Source of the DNA: Gammaproteobacteria bacterium
Lineage (GTDB): Bacteria; Pseudomonadota; Gammaproteobacteria; Steroidobacterales; Steroidobacteraceae
Assembly (NCBI GenBank): GCA_020029535.1
Contig: JAIBJM010000032.1
Span: 1-49,671 of the forward strand
Direction of reading: 5' to 3'
DNA: 49,671 nucleotides
The notes under the pieces are model-generated. The model ran no database searches. It had not been told where the DNA came from and saw nothing but the letters and a program-made list of their open reading frames with translations. Positions 26,882 through 35,237 of the stretch are shown piece by piece. The translations under genes and the position numbers were made by a program. Numbering within the stretch: position 1 is the stretch's first letter; each line of letters opens with the position of its first letter.

Positions 26882-27802
26882 TCAGCTTCCGGCCGCGTAG
26901 CCCAGCTTGCGCGAGGCCGCGCGCGCCGTCTCGACGATCCGGTCGATGCGATGGTTGTCGCCCAGCAGACTGAATTGACTGGTGCCGAATACCGTCAGAG
27001 CGATCGGCATTCGGCCCTGATGGTCGAATATCGGCACGGCGACCGTCTCGAGGCCAAAATGGTCGGGGCGGGGGAATACGGCCCTGAGCCCAAGCCGCTG
27101 GTGGTCGCCGGTCGCGGTCGTCGCCGAAAACCCGCGCTTGCGCACGGCCGTCAGCAAAGTCCCGATCTGGTCACGATCGATCGGCTTTGCCGGATGCTCG
27201 GCGTTCCAGGCCTTGATCTCGGCCTTCAGCAGGGGAGCGAGTTCGGATGCCTCACGGTGCGAGGCCATCAGCCGTCCGGTGGCCGACCACAGCACCGGCA
27301 GTACGCGCCCTTCTTCGATCTTGAGTTGCTGGCCGAGCCGGCCGGCCTGCCAGCGAACCACGGTAGGGCCATGGGTGCCCCAGACCGACAGATGACAGTC
27401 CAGACCGGAGCGCTCGCTGTAGGCCTGCAGCGCATCGATGCCGACGCGCAGGGCGTCGAGTTGCCCGAGTGCCTGCAGACCGATTTCGATTGCTGCCTCA
27501 CCGAGCCAGTAGTCGCCGGAGTTCGGATCCTGTTGAACAAAGCCGGCGGCGAGCAGGCTGGAGAGATAACGGTGGACACGATTGGCGGTGAGCCCGCTAT
27601 TCGCGGCAATCTCGCGCAATGGCTGCGGACGTCTGGCACTGCCGATTGCACGCAGCACCGAGAGCCCGACGAACATTGCCCGGACACCGTTCCCGGCACC
27701 GTCCCCGGCGTCTTCGCCGATCGGTTTGCTGCGCGGCCGCCCGCGCCTGCGCGGCAGGGCAGCAGCCGATTGGGTGACGGAAAGTGGTGACGGATGCTTC
27801 AC
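26882..27802 (-). CDS. IclR-family transcriptional regulator with basic AT-hook-like N-terminus
   Basis: Regulator of about 306 residues. The winged helix-turn-helix is in MFVGLSVLRAIGSARRPQPL and REIAANSGLTANRVHRYLSS; the IclR effector domain follows, with HLSVWGTHGPTVVRWQAGRL, VLPVLWSATGRLMAS and VAVPIFDHQGRMPIALTVFG. Before the HTH lies a tail with PRRRGRPRSKP, an AT-hook-like RGRP core that is not typical of the family. I chose GTG 27802 (AGGA eight bases upstream; about 40 bases after a GATAAT box). A TTG at 27862 or GTG at 27832 would lengthen the tail. It is encoded just upstream of the dioxygenase operon and probably controls it. Confidence 0.85.
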   Translation of the reverse strand: MKHPSPLSVTQSAAALPRRRGRPRSKPIGEDAGDGAGNGVRAMFVGLSVLRAIGSARRPQPLREIAANSGLTANRVHRYLSSLLAAGFVQQDPNSGDYWLGEAAIEIGLQALGQLDALRVGIDALQAYSERSGLDCHLSVWGTHGPTVVRWQAGRLGQQLKIEEGRVLPVLWSATGRLMASHREASELAPLLKAEIKAWNAEHPAKPIDRDQIGTLLTAVRKRGFSATTATGDHQRLGLRAVFPRPDHFGLETVAVPIFDHQGRMPIALTVFGTSQFSLLGDNHRIDRIVETARAASRKLGYAAGS

Positions 27803-27845
27803 GGCGGAGTTCCTGATGCGGGGTGAGACCACATGCTTTCTGTAT

Positions 27846-27863
27846 ATTATCGTTGCATGCAAC
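27846..27863. promoter_or_regulatory. Palindrome and -10-like box between iclR and the carotenoid oxygenase gene
   Basis: The divergent intergenic region holds a perfect 12-bp palindrome GTTGCATGCAAC (27852-27863). On the minus strand it is followed immediately by GATAAT (27851-27846), five of six matches to a -10 box reading toward iclR. No strong -35 was found. The palindrome could be an operator for iclR autoregulation or for the oxygenase gene; its sequence differs from the 20-bp palindrome at 26834-26853, so a second protein may be involved. Confidence 0.5.
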
Positions 27864-27902
27864 CGGCGAACTGACCTTCACTGATACGACGGATTAATCG
27901 CG

Positions 27903-29217
27903 ATGGGCACAGAAAGCAATATTTTCCTCAACGGACCGCATGCGCCGAGCGCGGTCGAAGGCCGCTTCGACGATCTGCCCGTCATCGGTTCGCTGCCGTC
28001 CGGCCTGTCAGGCGCCTGGTACACGATGAGCAGCAATCCGCTGTTCCCGCCGCAGATGCCGGAGCGCTATCACTGGTTCGAGGGCGACGGAATGATTTGC
28101 GCCCTGACTCTTGCCAACGGACGAGCATCGGTGGCGACGCGCTGGGTGGAGTCGGTCAGTCTGCTGGCCGAGCGACGCGCCGGCAGGGCGCTGTACGGGC
28201 CATTCGTGAATGGCAGCGTCATTCCGATGCCACCGCCGGCGGAAGGGCCACCCACGAAGAGCCCGGCGAACACGACGGCAATGATGTTCGCCGACCGGCT
28301 GTTCGTTTTCAGTGAAGAGGGCCTGCCGCATGTGCTCGATCCGGAAACGCTGCAAACCCTGGGACAGTTCGATTTCGGCAGCATTCAGGGGCCGGTGAGC
28401 GCGCATGGCAGGGTGGACCCGGACAATGGCGATCTGCTCTTTTATGGCGCCGTGGGGCCACAGCTGATCTGGTACCGGGCTGACCGGAATGCCCGTCTGC
28501 TCGAGAGCCAGGCGTTCGCAACTGGGCAGCCCTACGTTGTTCATGATTTCGCCGTGACGCCCGGCTATGCGATCTTTTTCACGACACCGACCATCGTCGA
28601 TATCGAGGGTGTCCAGCGCGGCGGCGCCGGAATGGTCTGGGAAGATGGACTTCCCGCGACCATCTGGTTGCTGGAGCGTGGTACCGGCAAGGTCACCTCC
28701 ATCGTCATGCCGGAGCGCTTTGCCATTACCCATTTTCTCAACGCCTGGCAGGAGGGCAACGAGATCGTGGTTCACGGCAATCGTACGCATCAATGGGCGG
28801 TGGCACGCGCCGATATCGACAAGCCACTGAAGCCGGGATTCTTTTATCCCGCGTTCCCGTGGGAATGGCGGATCGACTCGCGCGCCGGAACCGTCCGGGA
28901 GCGCCAGATCAGCACTGTCAATTGCGAATTTGCCCGCCACGATCCGCGACGCGTGGGCAGGCGGGTCCGTTACGGTTATTACGCTGCGACCGGAAACGAA
29001 GGATTCGGCCACAACTGGCTTTTCGATCGAATCATGAAGCTCGATATCGATTCAGGCGCTGCCGTCTTCTCCCGGCCCGAGGGCCTGACGGCGCCGAGCG
29101 AGACGATCTTCGTGCCGCGGCCGGGCGGAGTTAAGGAAGATGACGGCTGGACCATGACCCTGTGGTGGAATCCAGCCGTCGATCGCACCGCCACGGCAAC
29201 TGGCACCCGCGCGCTGC
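27903..29217 (+). pseudogene. Carotenoid/lignostilbene oxygenase, C-terminally truncated
   Basis: Retinal pigment/carotenoid cleavage oxygenase family, Fe(II) beta-propeller. It is well preserved up to about residue 425, with LPSGLSGAWYTMSSNPLFPP, WFEGDGMICALTL and three of the four iron-binding histidines: His168 (SAHGRVDPDNG), His214 (VVHDFAVTPGYAIFF) and His277 (ITHFLNAWQEGNEIVVHG). After DDGWTMTLWWNPAVDRTATA homology stops and the frame crosses into the antisense of a TonB receptor 3' end, staying open until 29408. The C-terminal FGFHGxW segment with the fourth histidine is missing, so iron binding should fail. It would have cleaved a stilbene- or carotenoid-type double bond. Divergent from iclR. 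Confidence 0.85.
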
Positions 29218-29620
29218 CTAGAAGTTCACCCGCAGGCGCGCGCCGCAGGTACGCGGCGCTACCTTGCCGTTCGGTGTGGTGTAGGACACATGGTGAAGGT
29301 TGGCTGCGTGTATTCGGACGAATCGTATCGGGCATGCACATACCCGGCTGCTACCCGGAACTGATCCGACTTCAGTGGCGCCATGTCACATCAATGCTGC
29401 CGCCATAGGATGTGGCATCGCCGGCATTGACTATGAACGCGCCCGTCCTGCCGCTCAAATTTGAATGGCGGGGCAATTGCCTGGTTGATGCCGCCCGCCT
29501 TGAACCCGCTGGCCACCGTTGCAAACAGCATGCTTTGCGGCGCGAGGTTGTATTCGACGCCGGCGCGATAATTGGTGGCGCTGTCTTTGTACCGACAACG
29601 CTTGCTGTTTGTTGCGAGCT
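29218..29620 (-). pseudogene. Decayed 3' end of a TonB-dependent receptor
   Basis: The minus strand carries receptor C-terminal motifs in several frames. KDSATNYRAGVEYNLAPQSM and LFATVASGFKAGGINQ lie in one frame, then AFIVNAGDATSYGGSIDVTW and KSDQFRVAAGYVHARYDSSE in others. The terminal PNGKVAPRTCGARLRVNF, in a frame ending TAG at 29220-29218, carries the final aromatic residue of outer-membrane barrels. At least three frame changes are needed, and nothing of the plug or most of the barrel remains. It lies immediately downstream of the Rieske gene on the same strand, so it was probably the transporter of that cluster. Confidence 0.78.
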
Positions 29621-29629
29621 CTCGATTGG

Positions 29630-30604
29630 TCAGTCGAGCGGGGTTCCACGCGGCAGGCGATCGTAATAGTCGAGCATGATGGCCAGCGCCCGGTCTTCCT
29701 TGACAAGCTTTGCCTGCCCATGAGGGCGAAAGCGTATGGTGCGCACGATCTGGGAATCCTCCTCATTCAGCTTGCGCAGGTAGCCGGCGAGACCGATGAG
29801 CGCTGCTTCCGCCTGCGGCGGGCCGGCCGGACAGGCGGACTTGAGTACGCCTACCACACCGAACTGGTGATGCCAGCTGGGAAATGGCGAGTTGGAGGTC
29901 GGCATGATGAAATGCCCTGGCGGAAAGGGCTGCATGTCGCGCATCGAGAAGGTGTTCTGGAAGAAGACCTTGCCGCCACCCGTCGGATGCACCACGTCGA
30001 GGTCGAACGAGATCGATGTCGGGTTGACGGTCAGGTTGAGCGGTTCCGAATTGTGCGGAAAGCCGTGCACGGTCTTCACATGCTGGATATCCAGCGCGTT
30101 GGTGATCGGGATCCAGCTCTCGACGTTGTGCAGCCCCATGTCCAGCGCCTGGAAGTAGACATCGTCCTCGGTGACACCGAGCAGGGTCGGCACCTCGCCC
30201 ATCGGTTCACGTCCGTTGAAGACCCAGATGATTCCCCACCTTTCGGCGACTGGATAATTCTGGATACTGGCGGTCGGCAGACCCCTGCCGAGCGACGGAA
30301 CGTGCGCGCAGGCACCACCGGCGTCGAAGCGCCAGTAGTGGTAGGGGCAACGGACTTGTCCTTCCACCAATTGCCCGTACGACAGATCGGCCCCCAGATG
30401 CGGGCAATAGGCCGATTGCACTATCGCCGCGCCATCCGGCCCGCGATAGGCGATGATGCGCGAGTTCACGAAGTCGATGCCCTTGATTGCGCCGGGGGCC
30501 AGCTCGGTCGACAGGCAGACCGGGTACCAGGACTTGAAGTAGGCGCCGTCCTGCCAATAGCGCAGGTTGATTCCCTCGGTCACCGTTTTCGCATTAGTGG
30601 CCAT
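29630..30604 (-). CDS. Rieske non-haem iron oxygenase, alpha subunit
   Basis: Terminal oxygenase of 324 residues. The Rieske 2Fe-2S site is Cys67-x-His69 (AYCPHLGADL) and Cys86-xx-His89 (RCPYHYWRF, with Tyr where Gly is common). The mononuclear iron site is NALDIQHVKTVHG with bridging Asp172 and ligands His175 and His180. The fold is that of the ketosteroid-hydroxylase/vanillate-demethylase type. No ferredoxin or reductase gene is adjacent, so electrons must come from elsewhere. A GGGGG-containing ribosome site precedes the ATG. Divergent from padR; likely regulated by it. Substrate is an aromatic or steroid-like ring or an aryl methyl ether, not resolvable from sequence. Confidence 0.92.
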   Translation of the reverse strand: MATNAKTVTEGINLRYWQDGAYFKSWYPVCLSTELAPGAIKGIDFVNSRIIAYRGPDGAAIVQSAYCPHLGADLSYGQLVEGQVRCPYHYWRFDAGGACAHVPSLGRGLPTASIQNYPVAERWGIIWVFNGREPMGEVPTLLGVTEDDVYFQALDMGLHNVESWIPITNALDIQHVKTVHGFPHNSEPLNLTVNPTSISFDLDVVHPTGGGKVFFQNTFSMRDMQPFPPGHFIMPTSNSPFPSWHHQFGVVGVLKSACPAGPPQAEAALIGLAGYLRKLNEEDSQIVRTIRFRPHGQAKLVKEDRALAIMLDYYDRLPRGTPLD

Positions 30605-30638
30605 CGTTTATCCCCCGTAATTTTTTCAGTTGCTTAGT

Positions 30639-30681
30639 AGAGTAGTGCCGCCTCATCAGCTCAGTCAAATCTTTCATATGT
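30639..30681 (-). promoter_or_regulatory. Rieske gene promoter with upstream TTTCATATGT box
   Basis: Reading the minus strand, TTGACT (30668-30663) and TACTCT (30644-30639) are 18 bases apart, about 35 bases before the Rieske ATG. Three bases upstream of the -35 lies TTTCATATGT (30672-30681, plus-strand reading) with the self-complementary core CATATG. The same ten bases occur between the divergent monooxygenase and VOC genes at 34509-34518, also just outside the -35. The box is 13 bases before the padR ATG, so binding there could also repress padR itself. Confidence 0.6.
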
Positions 30682-30693
30682 CGAGTTTTACAC

Positions 30694-31320
30694 ATGACCG
30701 AATCTTCCGAACCTGAAGACGTAAGTGAAACCAGCAGCAGCGATCCACCGATTTCGGTTCTCGGCTACGGTCTCATGGCCCGCCTGGCGCAAATCGAATG
30801 CACCGGCTATGAACTTTCGCTGGTGATGGGACCGCCCCGCAACTTCCTGTGGGAAGCGAAGCACAGCCAGATCTATCCAGTGCTCGCCGAACTCAAGCGA
30901 GCCGGTTGCGTGACTTATTCGCGCATCACACAGGAGACCAGACCCGACAAGAAGATCTATCGGCTCACGGACAGAGGTTGGGAACGACTCAGGCAGTGGG
31001 CCCGGCAGGGTCCGACACGCACACCCGTCAGGAACGAGTTTTTCATGAAATTGACAGCGCTATGGACGCTGCAACCGCCGGATGCGCTGGAAATGCTCGA
31101 GCGGCAGGTCGAAATGTTGAGTGCGGAAATCGACATGATGGACACGCATCTGCGCGATCTGGAAGTTCGTACCGACATGCGTCCGCCGTTTCCGCCGCAT
31201 CACGAATACTTTGGTATCTATGCGGCTGTCGCGCTGACCAAGCAGACCACTGAAGCGACACTGGCAACCTGTCGGGAACTGATTGCGCGGATTCAGGGCA
31301 CGATGCCGGCGTCTGAATGA
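30694..31320 (+). CDS. PadR-family transcriptional regulator
   Basis: Regulator of 208 residues. The PadR winged helix is clear: ISVLGYGLMARLAQIECTGY, ELSLVMG, HSQIYPVLAELKRAGCVTYS, then KKIYRLTDRGWERLRQWARQ in the wing. The C-terminal Vir-type dimerisation coiled coil contains EMLERQVEMLSAEIDMMDTH. The N-terminus begins with about 18 acidic/Ser residues before the HTH. PadR proteins usually repress phenolic-acid genes and are released by the phenolic compound. Located between the Rieske gene (divergent) and the aldehyde dehydrogenase (convergent), it probably controls both promoters carrying the CATATG box. Confidence 0.93.
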   Translation: MTESSEPEDVSETSSSDPPISVLGYGLMARLAQIECTGYELSLVMGPPRNFLWEAKHSQIYPVLAELKRAGCVTYSRITQETRPDKKIYRLTDRGWERLRQWARQGPTRTPVRNEFFMKLTALWTLQPPDALEMLERQVEMLSAEIDMMDTHLRDLEVRTDMRPPFPPHHEYFGIYAAVALTKQTTEATLATCRELIARIQGTMPASE

Positions 31321-31322
31321 AT

Positions 31323-32798
31323 CTATGCCGGCAGGTAGATCGTCTTCAGCTCCAGGTAGGGCTGCAGGCCTTCGGGTCCACCCTCGCGACCCATGCCCGA
31401 TTGCTTGTAGCCGCCGAACGGGCAGCAGGGATCGATCTGCAGTCCGTTGATGCTGATGTTGCCGGTGCGGATGCGGCGGGCAATTCGTTCCGCACGATCC
31501 GGATCCGATGAGAACACCGTGCCACTCAGTCCGTAGACACTGTCGTTGGCGATGCGGATCGCCTCTTCATCGTTCTCGTAGCTGATCACCGAAACCACCG
31601 GCCCGAAGATTTCCTCCTGGGCAATCTTCATGTCGTTCGTCACCCGGTCAAAGACTGTCGGTGCGACGAAGTAGCCGCGATCGAGGCCTGGAACACCGCC
31701 GCCGCCCAGGACGACGCGAGCGCCTTCCTTCTTGCCTGCTTCGATGTAGCCCATGACGCGATCCCGCTGGCGGGCCATTGAGACGGGGCCAATGTGGGTG
31801 GTTTGCTGCCACGGATCGCCCACTGTCATGCCGCCGATGGCAGTCGTGAAGGCATCCAGCACCTCATCGTGCCGTTTCTTCGGGACCAGAACCCGGCTCT
31901 GGGAAAAGCAGATCTGTCCGCTGAACGGCATGGTGAACGCGGCGGTGGTGTTCAGCCATTGCTGAAGATCCGCATCGTCACAGATGATGGAGGCTGACTT
32001 GCCGCCGAGTTCCAGGCTGACCCGAGCCAGTCGATCGGCGCACACGGACGCGATGTGCTTACCCGCAGCGGTGGAGCCGGTGAAACTCACCTTGTCCACG
32101 GCAGGTTGGCGGATCAGCCAGTCGCCTGTCTCGCGGCCGCTGGGCACGACATTGATGACTCCGGGCGGCAGGCCGGCGGCATCGGCGCATTCGGCAAGCA
32201 GCAGTGCATCCAGCGGCGTTTCCGGGCTCGGCTTGATCACCGTCGTGCAGCCTGCCAACAGGGCAGGGCCCAGCTTCTGGGTAAGAAGTATCAAGGGCGT
32301 ATTCCAGGGAACGATCAGTGCCGCCACGCCCACCGGTTCCTTCACCACCTTGGCCCGCCCCATCGCAACCTTGCGCTCGGTTTCGAATTCGTAGGTGTTG
32401 GCCATGGCGCCGTAGTAATCCAGGTAGACGGCGCCGAGGCCGGTGAATGCGTCGGCGAACCAACGCGGCACGCCGACCTGGGCAATCCAGAGCCGCCGCA
32501 AGATGTCTTCGCGTTTCCTGAGTTCCCCGGCCAGGCGCTCGAGACAGGCGCCCCGTTGCTGCGGCGACAGGCGCGGCCACTCGCCGCGATCGAATGCCTG
32601 TCGAGCTGCCTTGACAGCCGCGTCCATGTCGGCGGGCATGCCTGCCGGAACGCGCAACGTGATTTCTTCGGTAACAGGCGAAACGAGCTCGAGCGTCTCG
32701 CGCGAAGCGGGTGTACGCCACTGACCGCCGATGTAGAACTTCGTTCTCACGTTATCGGACAGTTCCGCCACTGGATCGAAACGACTGATTGCGCTCAT
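31323..32798 (-). CDS. Aldehyde dehydrogenase
   Basis: NAD(P)-dependent aldehyde dehydrogenase of 491 residues with all key residues: Asn166 (VPWNTPLILL), Lys189 (IKPSPETP), Glu263 (LELGGKSA), and nucleophile Cys297 in SGQICFSQSR, where the usual NxGQ is SGQ. EEIFGPVVSVISY and PFGGYKQSGMGREGG are the C-terminal signatures. Transcribed with the upstream FAD monooxygenase (37 bases apart). It likely oxidises an aromatic or ring-fission-derived aldehyde (vanillin-like or a muconic semialdehyde) to the acid; the substrate is inference. Convergent with padR, which ends two bases away. Confidence 0.94.
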   Translation of the reverse strand: MSAISRFDPVAELSDNVRTKFYIGGQWRTPASRETLELVSPVTEEITLRVPAGMPADMDAAVKAARQAFDRGEWPRLSPQQRGACLERLAGELRKREDILRRLWIAQVGVPRWFADAFTGLGAVYLDYYGAMANTYEFETERKVAMGRAKVVKEPVGVAALIVPWNTPLILLTQKLGPALLAGCTTVIKPSPETPLDALLLAECADAAGLPPGVINVVPSGRETGDWLIRQPAVDKVSFTGSTAAGKHIASVCADRLARVSLELGGKSASIICDDADLQQWLNTTAAFTMPFSGQICFSQSRVLVPKKRHDEVLDAFTTAIGGMTVGDPWQQTTHIGPVSMARQRDRVMGYIEAGKKEGARVVLGGGGVPGLDRGYFVAPTVFDRVTNDMKIAQEEIFGPVVSVISYENDEEAIRIANDSVYGLSGTVFSSDPDRAERIARRIRTGNISINGLQIDPCCPFGGYKQSGMGREGGPEGLQPYLELKTIYLPA

Positions 32799-32835
32799 GG
32801 AGCACCTCCCTGGAAAGAGTTTCGACGCTGCCGTC

Positions 32836-34440
32836 TCAGGCCCCCGTCACCGTGTCTGCAATCCGGTCGGGTTGCCCGGGATCATCGTCGCCTCTCCAGG
32901 CCGTGTGACCGTCAGGCCGCACCAGAACGAGGTTTCGCTCGTATGCGGCAATCATCTCCGGCATCCGTGTTCTGAGTACGTCGATGGGGATATGTCGGGT
33001 GCGGAATGCCTTTTCGAGAGTGGTTTCCGCGGCATCGGCGCGACAATCGACCAGCGTCCAGCCGCGCTGAAAGTGGTCGAGGGTCGAGCAACCCGCGGCA
33101 AGCCACACATGCGGCGCGCGGCTGCCGGTCCAGGTGGTTGGACGATAGACCTGCGGATCGTCGGGTGGCTCGGGCGTGTCATCTGGCACGACGATGGGTG
33201 AATTGGCGTATCGATAGCCCAGCTGAATCCCCTGGGTCTGGTACTCGCGTCCGCGGGCCTCGCTGATGAGAGTGGCCGCGTCGGCCCGCGCCCGTTCGCC
33301 CTGCAGACCTTCTGCCTCAAGCAGCGGATCGCATTTGACCAGCTTGTCGCGCTGCCAGTTTGCGGCGGCCTCGGCGGTATTGCGCACGGCGATCGGACGG
33401 CGCTCCGCTTCGTAACTGTCGAGCAGCCGCGTTCCGCCCCAGCCTTGCAATCGCGCTGCCAGTTTCCAGCCCAGATCAACGGCATCGCCAATGCCGGTAT
33501 TGGCACCGAAACCGCCTTTGGGCCAGCGCAAATGCGCTGCGTCGCCGGCAAGGAATATGCGGCCGCGTTGATAGCGTTCGGCCACTACCTGATGGCCGGA
33601 CCATGGCTGGGCACGGAGAATCTCAATTTCGGTGAGCCCCTCGAGCGCGGCTCGCACCTCTTCGAGCGGATCGACTGTCTCGCCTTCTTCGATATACATC
33701 GAGAACCGCCAAAGGGTTCTGCCATCGACGGCCGTGACGTACGGTTTGCGCGGTGCGTTGATGGCGTGCAGTTGTACGATGGGATGGCCGAATCGTCGTT
33801 CCAGTACTGACAGCAATTCCGGTGCGCGAAAGTAGACCGCAAAGTTGCTGCCTTGACCGAAGGTTCCCCGGTATTCGATATCAAGGGCCTTGCGTATGTT
33901 GCTGCGCGCGCCGTCGCAGGCGGCGACATACTGGGCGTTCACCGTCCGCGTGCTTTGCGACTGAAGATCCAGGAGCGTGACCTCGACATGATGCGTACGC
34001 TCCCGACAGGAAGCCACCCGGGTGCGATAAGCGATTTGTCCGCCTCGATCCAGCACGGTTTCGCGCAGCACACGATCGAATATCCGCTTCGGACTGAAGC
34101 ACGGTCCTTCGGGTGAGATATCGGACGCCGCAGTCGGGATCGCAGCGTTACTTGATCCCTTGAACATCGATATCAGTCGGCCACCGAAAGTGGTGCAAAA
34201 GCCGACATTGAGGGGAAACGAATCCGGAAAATCATGGTGATGACGCACGACAGCCGAGATACCCCAGCGCCGCAGATGTTCCATCGTCCGGGAGAACATG
34301 CCCTCGGCCGCCGGAAAGACGACCTCGCCCTCTCCCTCATCCACCAACAAATAGTCAATTTTCCGGTAGGTCAGTTCGTTCGCCAGAGCGAGCCCGACGG
34401 GGCCGGCTCCAACGATCAGGACCGCGACTTCACTCTTCAC
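32836..34440 (-). CDS. FAD-dependent aromatic monooxygenase (phenol hydroxylase / PheA-TfdB type)
   Basis: Class A flavoprotein monooxygenase of 534 residues. It has FAD-binding VLIVGAGPVGLALANEL (8-24), the DG motif YVAACDGARSNIRKALDIEY, and the GD motif RIFLAGDAAHLRWPKGGFGA followed by NTGIGDAVDLGWKLAARL. A C-terminal thioredoxin-like domain as in phenol hydroxylase is suggested by WTLVDCRADAAETTLEKAF and LVRPDGHTAWRG. It hydroxylates a phenolic ring ortho to the hydroxyl, preparing it for extradiol cleavage. Divergent from the VOC gene, sharing the intergenic CATATG box; followed by the aldehyde dehydrogenase. Confidence 0.93.
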   Translation of the reverse strand: MKSEVAVLIVGAGPVGLALANELTYRKIDYLLVDEGEGEVVFPAAEGMFSRTMEHLRRWGISAVVRHHHDFPDSFPLNVGFCTTFGGRLISMFKGSSNAAIPTAASDISPEGPCFSPKRIFDRVLRETVLDRGGQIAYRTRVASCRERTHHVEVTLLDLQSQSTRTVNAQYVAACDGARSNIRKALDIEYRGTFGQGSNFAVYFRAPELLSVLERRFGHPIVQLHAINAPRKPYVTAVDGRTLWRFSMYIEEGETVDPLEEVRAALEGLTEIEILRAQPWSGHQVVAERYQRGRIFLAGDAAHLRWPKGGFGANTGIGDAVDLGWKLAARLQGWGGTRLLDSYEAERRPIAVRNTAEAAANWQRDKLVKCDPLLEAEGLQGERARADAATLISEARGREYQTQGIQLGYRYANSPIVVPDDTPEPPDDPQVYRPTTWTGSRAPHVWLAAGCSTLDHFQRGWTLVDCRADAAETTLEKAFRTRHIPIDVLRTRMPEMIAAYERNLVLVRPDGHTAWRGDDDPGQPDRIADTVTGA

Positions 34441-34475
34441 CGCCCCTACCTCTGAAGTTCCAATCGGGCGCGGGG

Positions 34476-34552
34476 ATCATAAGTTCCGTGCCGTCAGTAT
34501 GTAAATGTTTTCATATGTAATGCTTGACGGCCAAATCGACTCCGCTTACAAA
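34476..34552. promoter_or_regulatory. Divergent promoters sharing one TTTCATATGT box
   Basis: Minus-strand promoter toward the monooxygenase: TTTACA (34505-34500), 18-base spacer, TATGAT (34481-34476). Plus-strand promoter toward the VOC gene: TTGACG (34524-34529), 17-base spacer, TACAAA (34547-34552). The ten-base box TTTCATATGT at 34509-34518 lies exactly between the two -35 elements, three bases from one and five from the other. One bound regulator could therefore switch both operons. The same box lies at the Rieske promoter near padR. Confidence 0.68.
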
Positions 34553-34596
34553 GCCGGCAGCATGCTTCGGTAAACCCTGTCCGTGGAGACGCGCCC

Positions 34597-35235
34597 GTGA
34601 GTGATGTGCCCCTGGATGCCATTGAGCGCCTGAAGCCACAGACCGCGCGGCTCCCATCGATACGGTGTTCGGAAATCGTCCTGCAGACGGCTAAGTACCA
34701 GCAGATGTGCGACTGGTATCAGGCGGTGCTCGGGTTGCCGTGGGCGGTCAGCAACGAGTCTCCCCAGTACAGCGGTACCAGCTATCCGGGTTCACCCAAG
34801 CAGGTTCGCGCCTCGGACGTCCGGGCCAGCTTCATGTTTCTCGATCCGGACATCCATACCGGCCAGACACTGGGGATCTTTGAGGTGCCCGGCGTATCGA
34901 GCTCGTTGTCGGGAGATCCCGGATTGAATCATTTTCAATTCAAGCACAGGGATATCCATGCGCTGATGGCGCGAATTGAACTGCTGCTGGCAGCCGGCAT
35001 CAAGCCGCACAGGGCCGCGAACCACGGGCCGATTACGAGCTTCTATTTCTGCGATCCGGATCTGAATGTGGTTGAACTGGCTGTCAACAACTTCCCGGAT
35101 CGGGAAGCATTCAATGCCTTCGTCAGGTCCGAGCAATTTCGTCGCAACCCTTCCGGAGTCGAGATCGAACCGGACGATTTCATACGGCGGTACAAATCCG
35201 GGGAGTCGACGGATCAGCTGCTGGGGCTGCCGTAG
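34597..35235 (+). CDS. VOC-superfamily protein (extradiol dioxygenase/glyoxalase-like)
   Basis: A 212-residue protein built from two beta-alpha-beta-beta-beta modules. Module 1: IRCSEIVLQTAKYQQMCDWY, QAVLGLPWA. Module 2: GLNHFQFKHRDIHALMARIE with His, and DPDLNVVELAVNNFPD with Glu, the expected metal ligands. The first-module His ligand position appears to be Glu (SEIVL) rather than His, so metal content is uncertain. The GTG start has GGAG ten bases upstream. First gene of a plus-strand operon with a SnoaL-like protein and a FAH hydrolase: with the divergent phenol hydroxylase this fits a meta-cleavage scheme. It is either the ring-cleaving enzyme or an accessory isomerase. Confidence 0.85.
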   Translation: MSDVPLDAIERLKPQTARLPSIRCSEIVLQTAKYQQMCDWYQAVLGLPWAVSNESPQYSGTSYPGSPKQVRASDVRASFMFLDPDIHTGQTLGIFEVPGVSSSLSGDPGLNHFQFKHRDIHALMARIELLLAAGIKPHRAANHGPITSFYFCDPDLNVVELAVNNFPDREAFNAFVRSEQFRRNPSGVEIEPDDFIRRYKSGESTDQLLGLP

Positions 35236-35237
35236 GA

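Noticed and set aside
29195-29408. The last 70 codons of the carotenoid oxygenase frame as genuine protein
   Set aside because: They are the antisense of a recognisable TonB receptor C-terminus and show none of the expected FGFHG motif.
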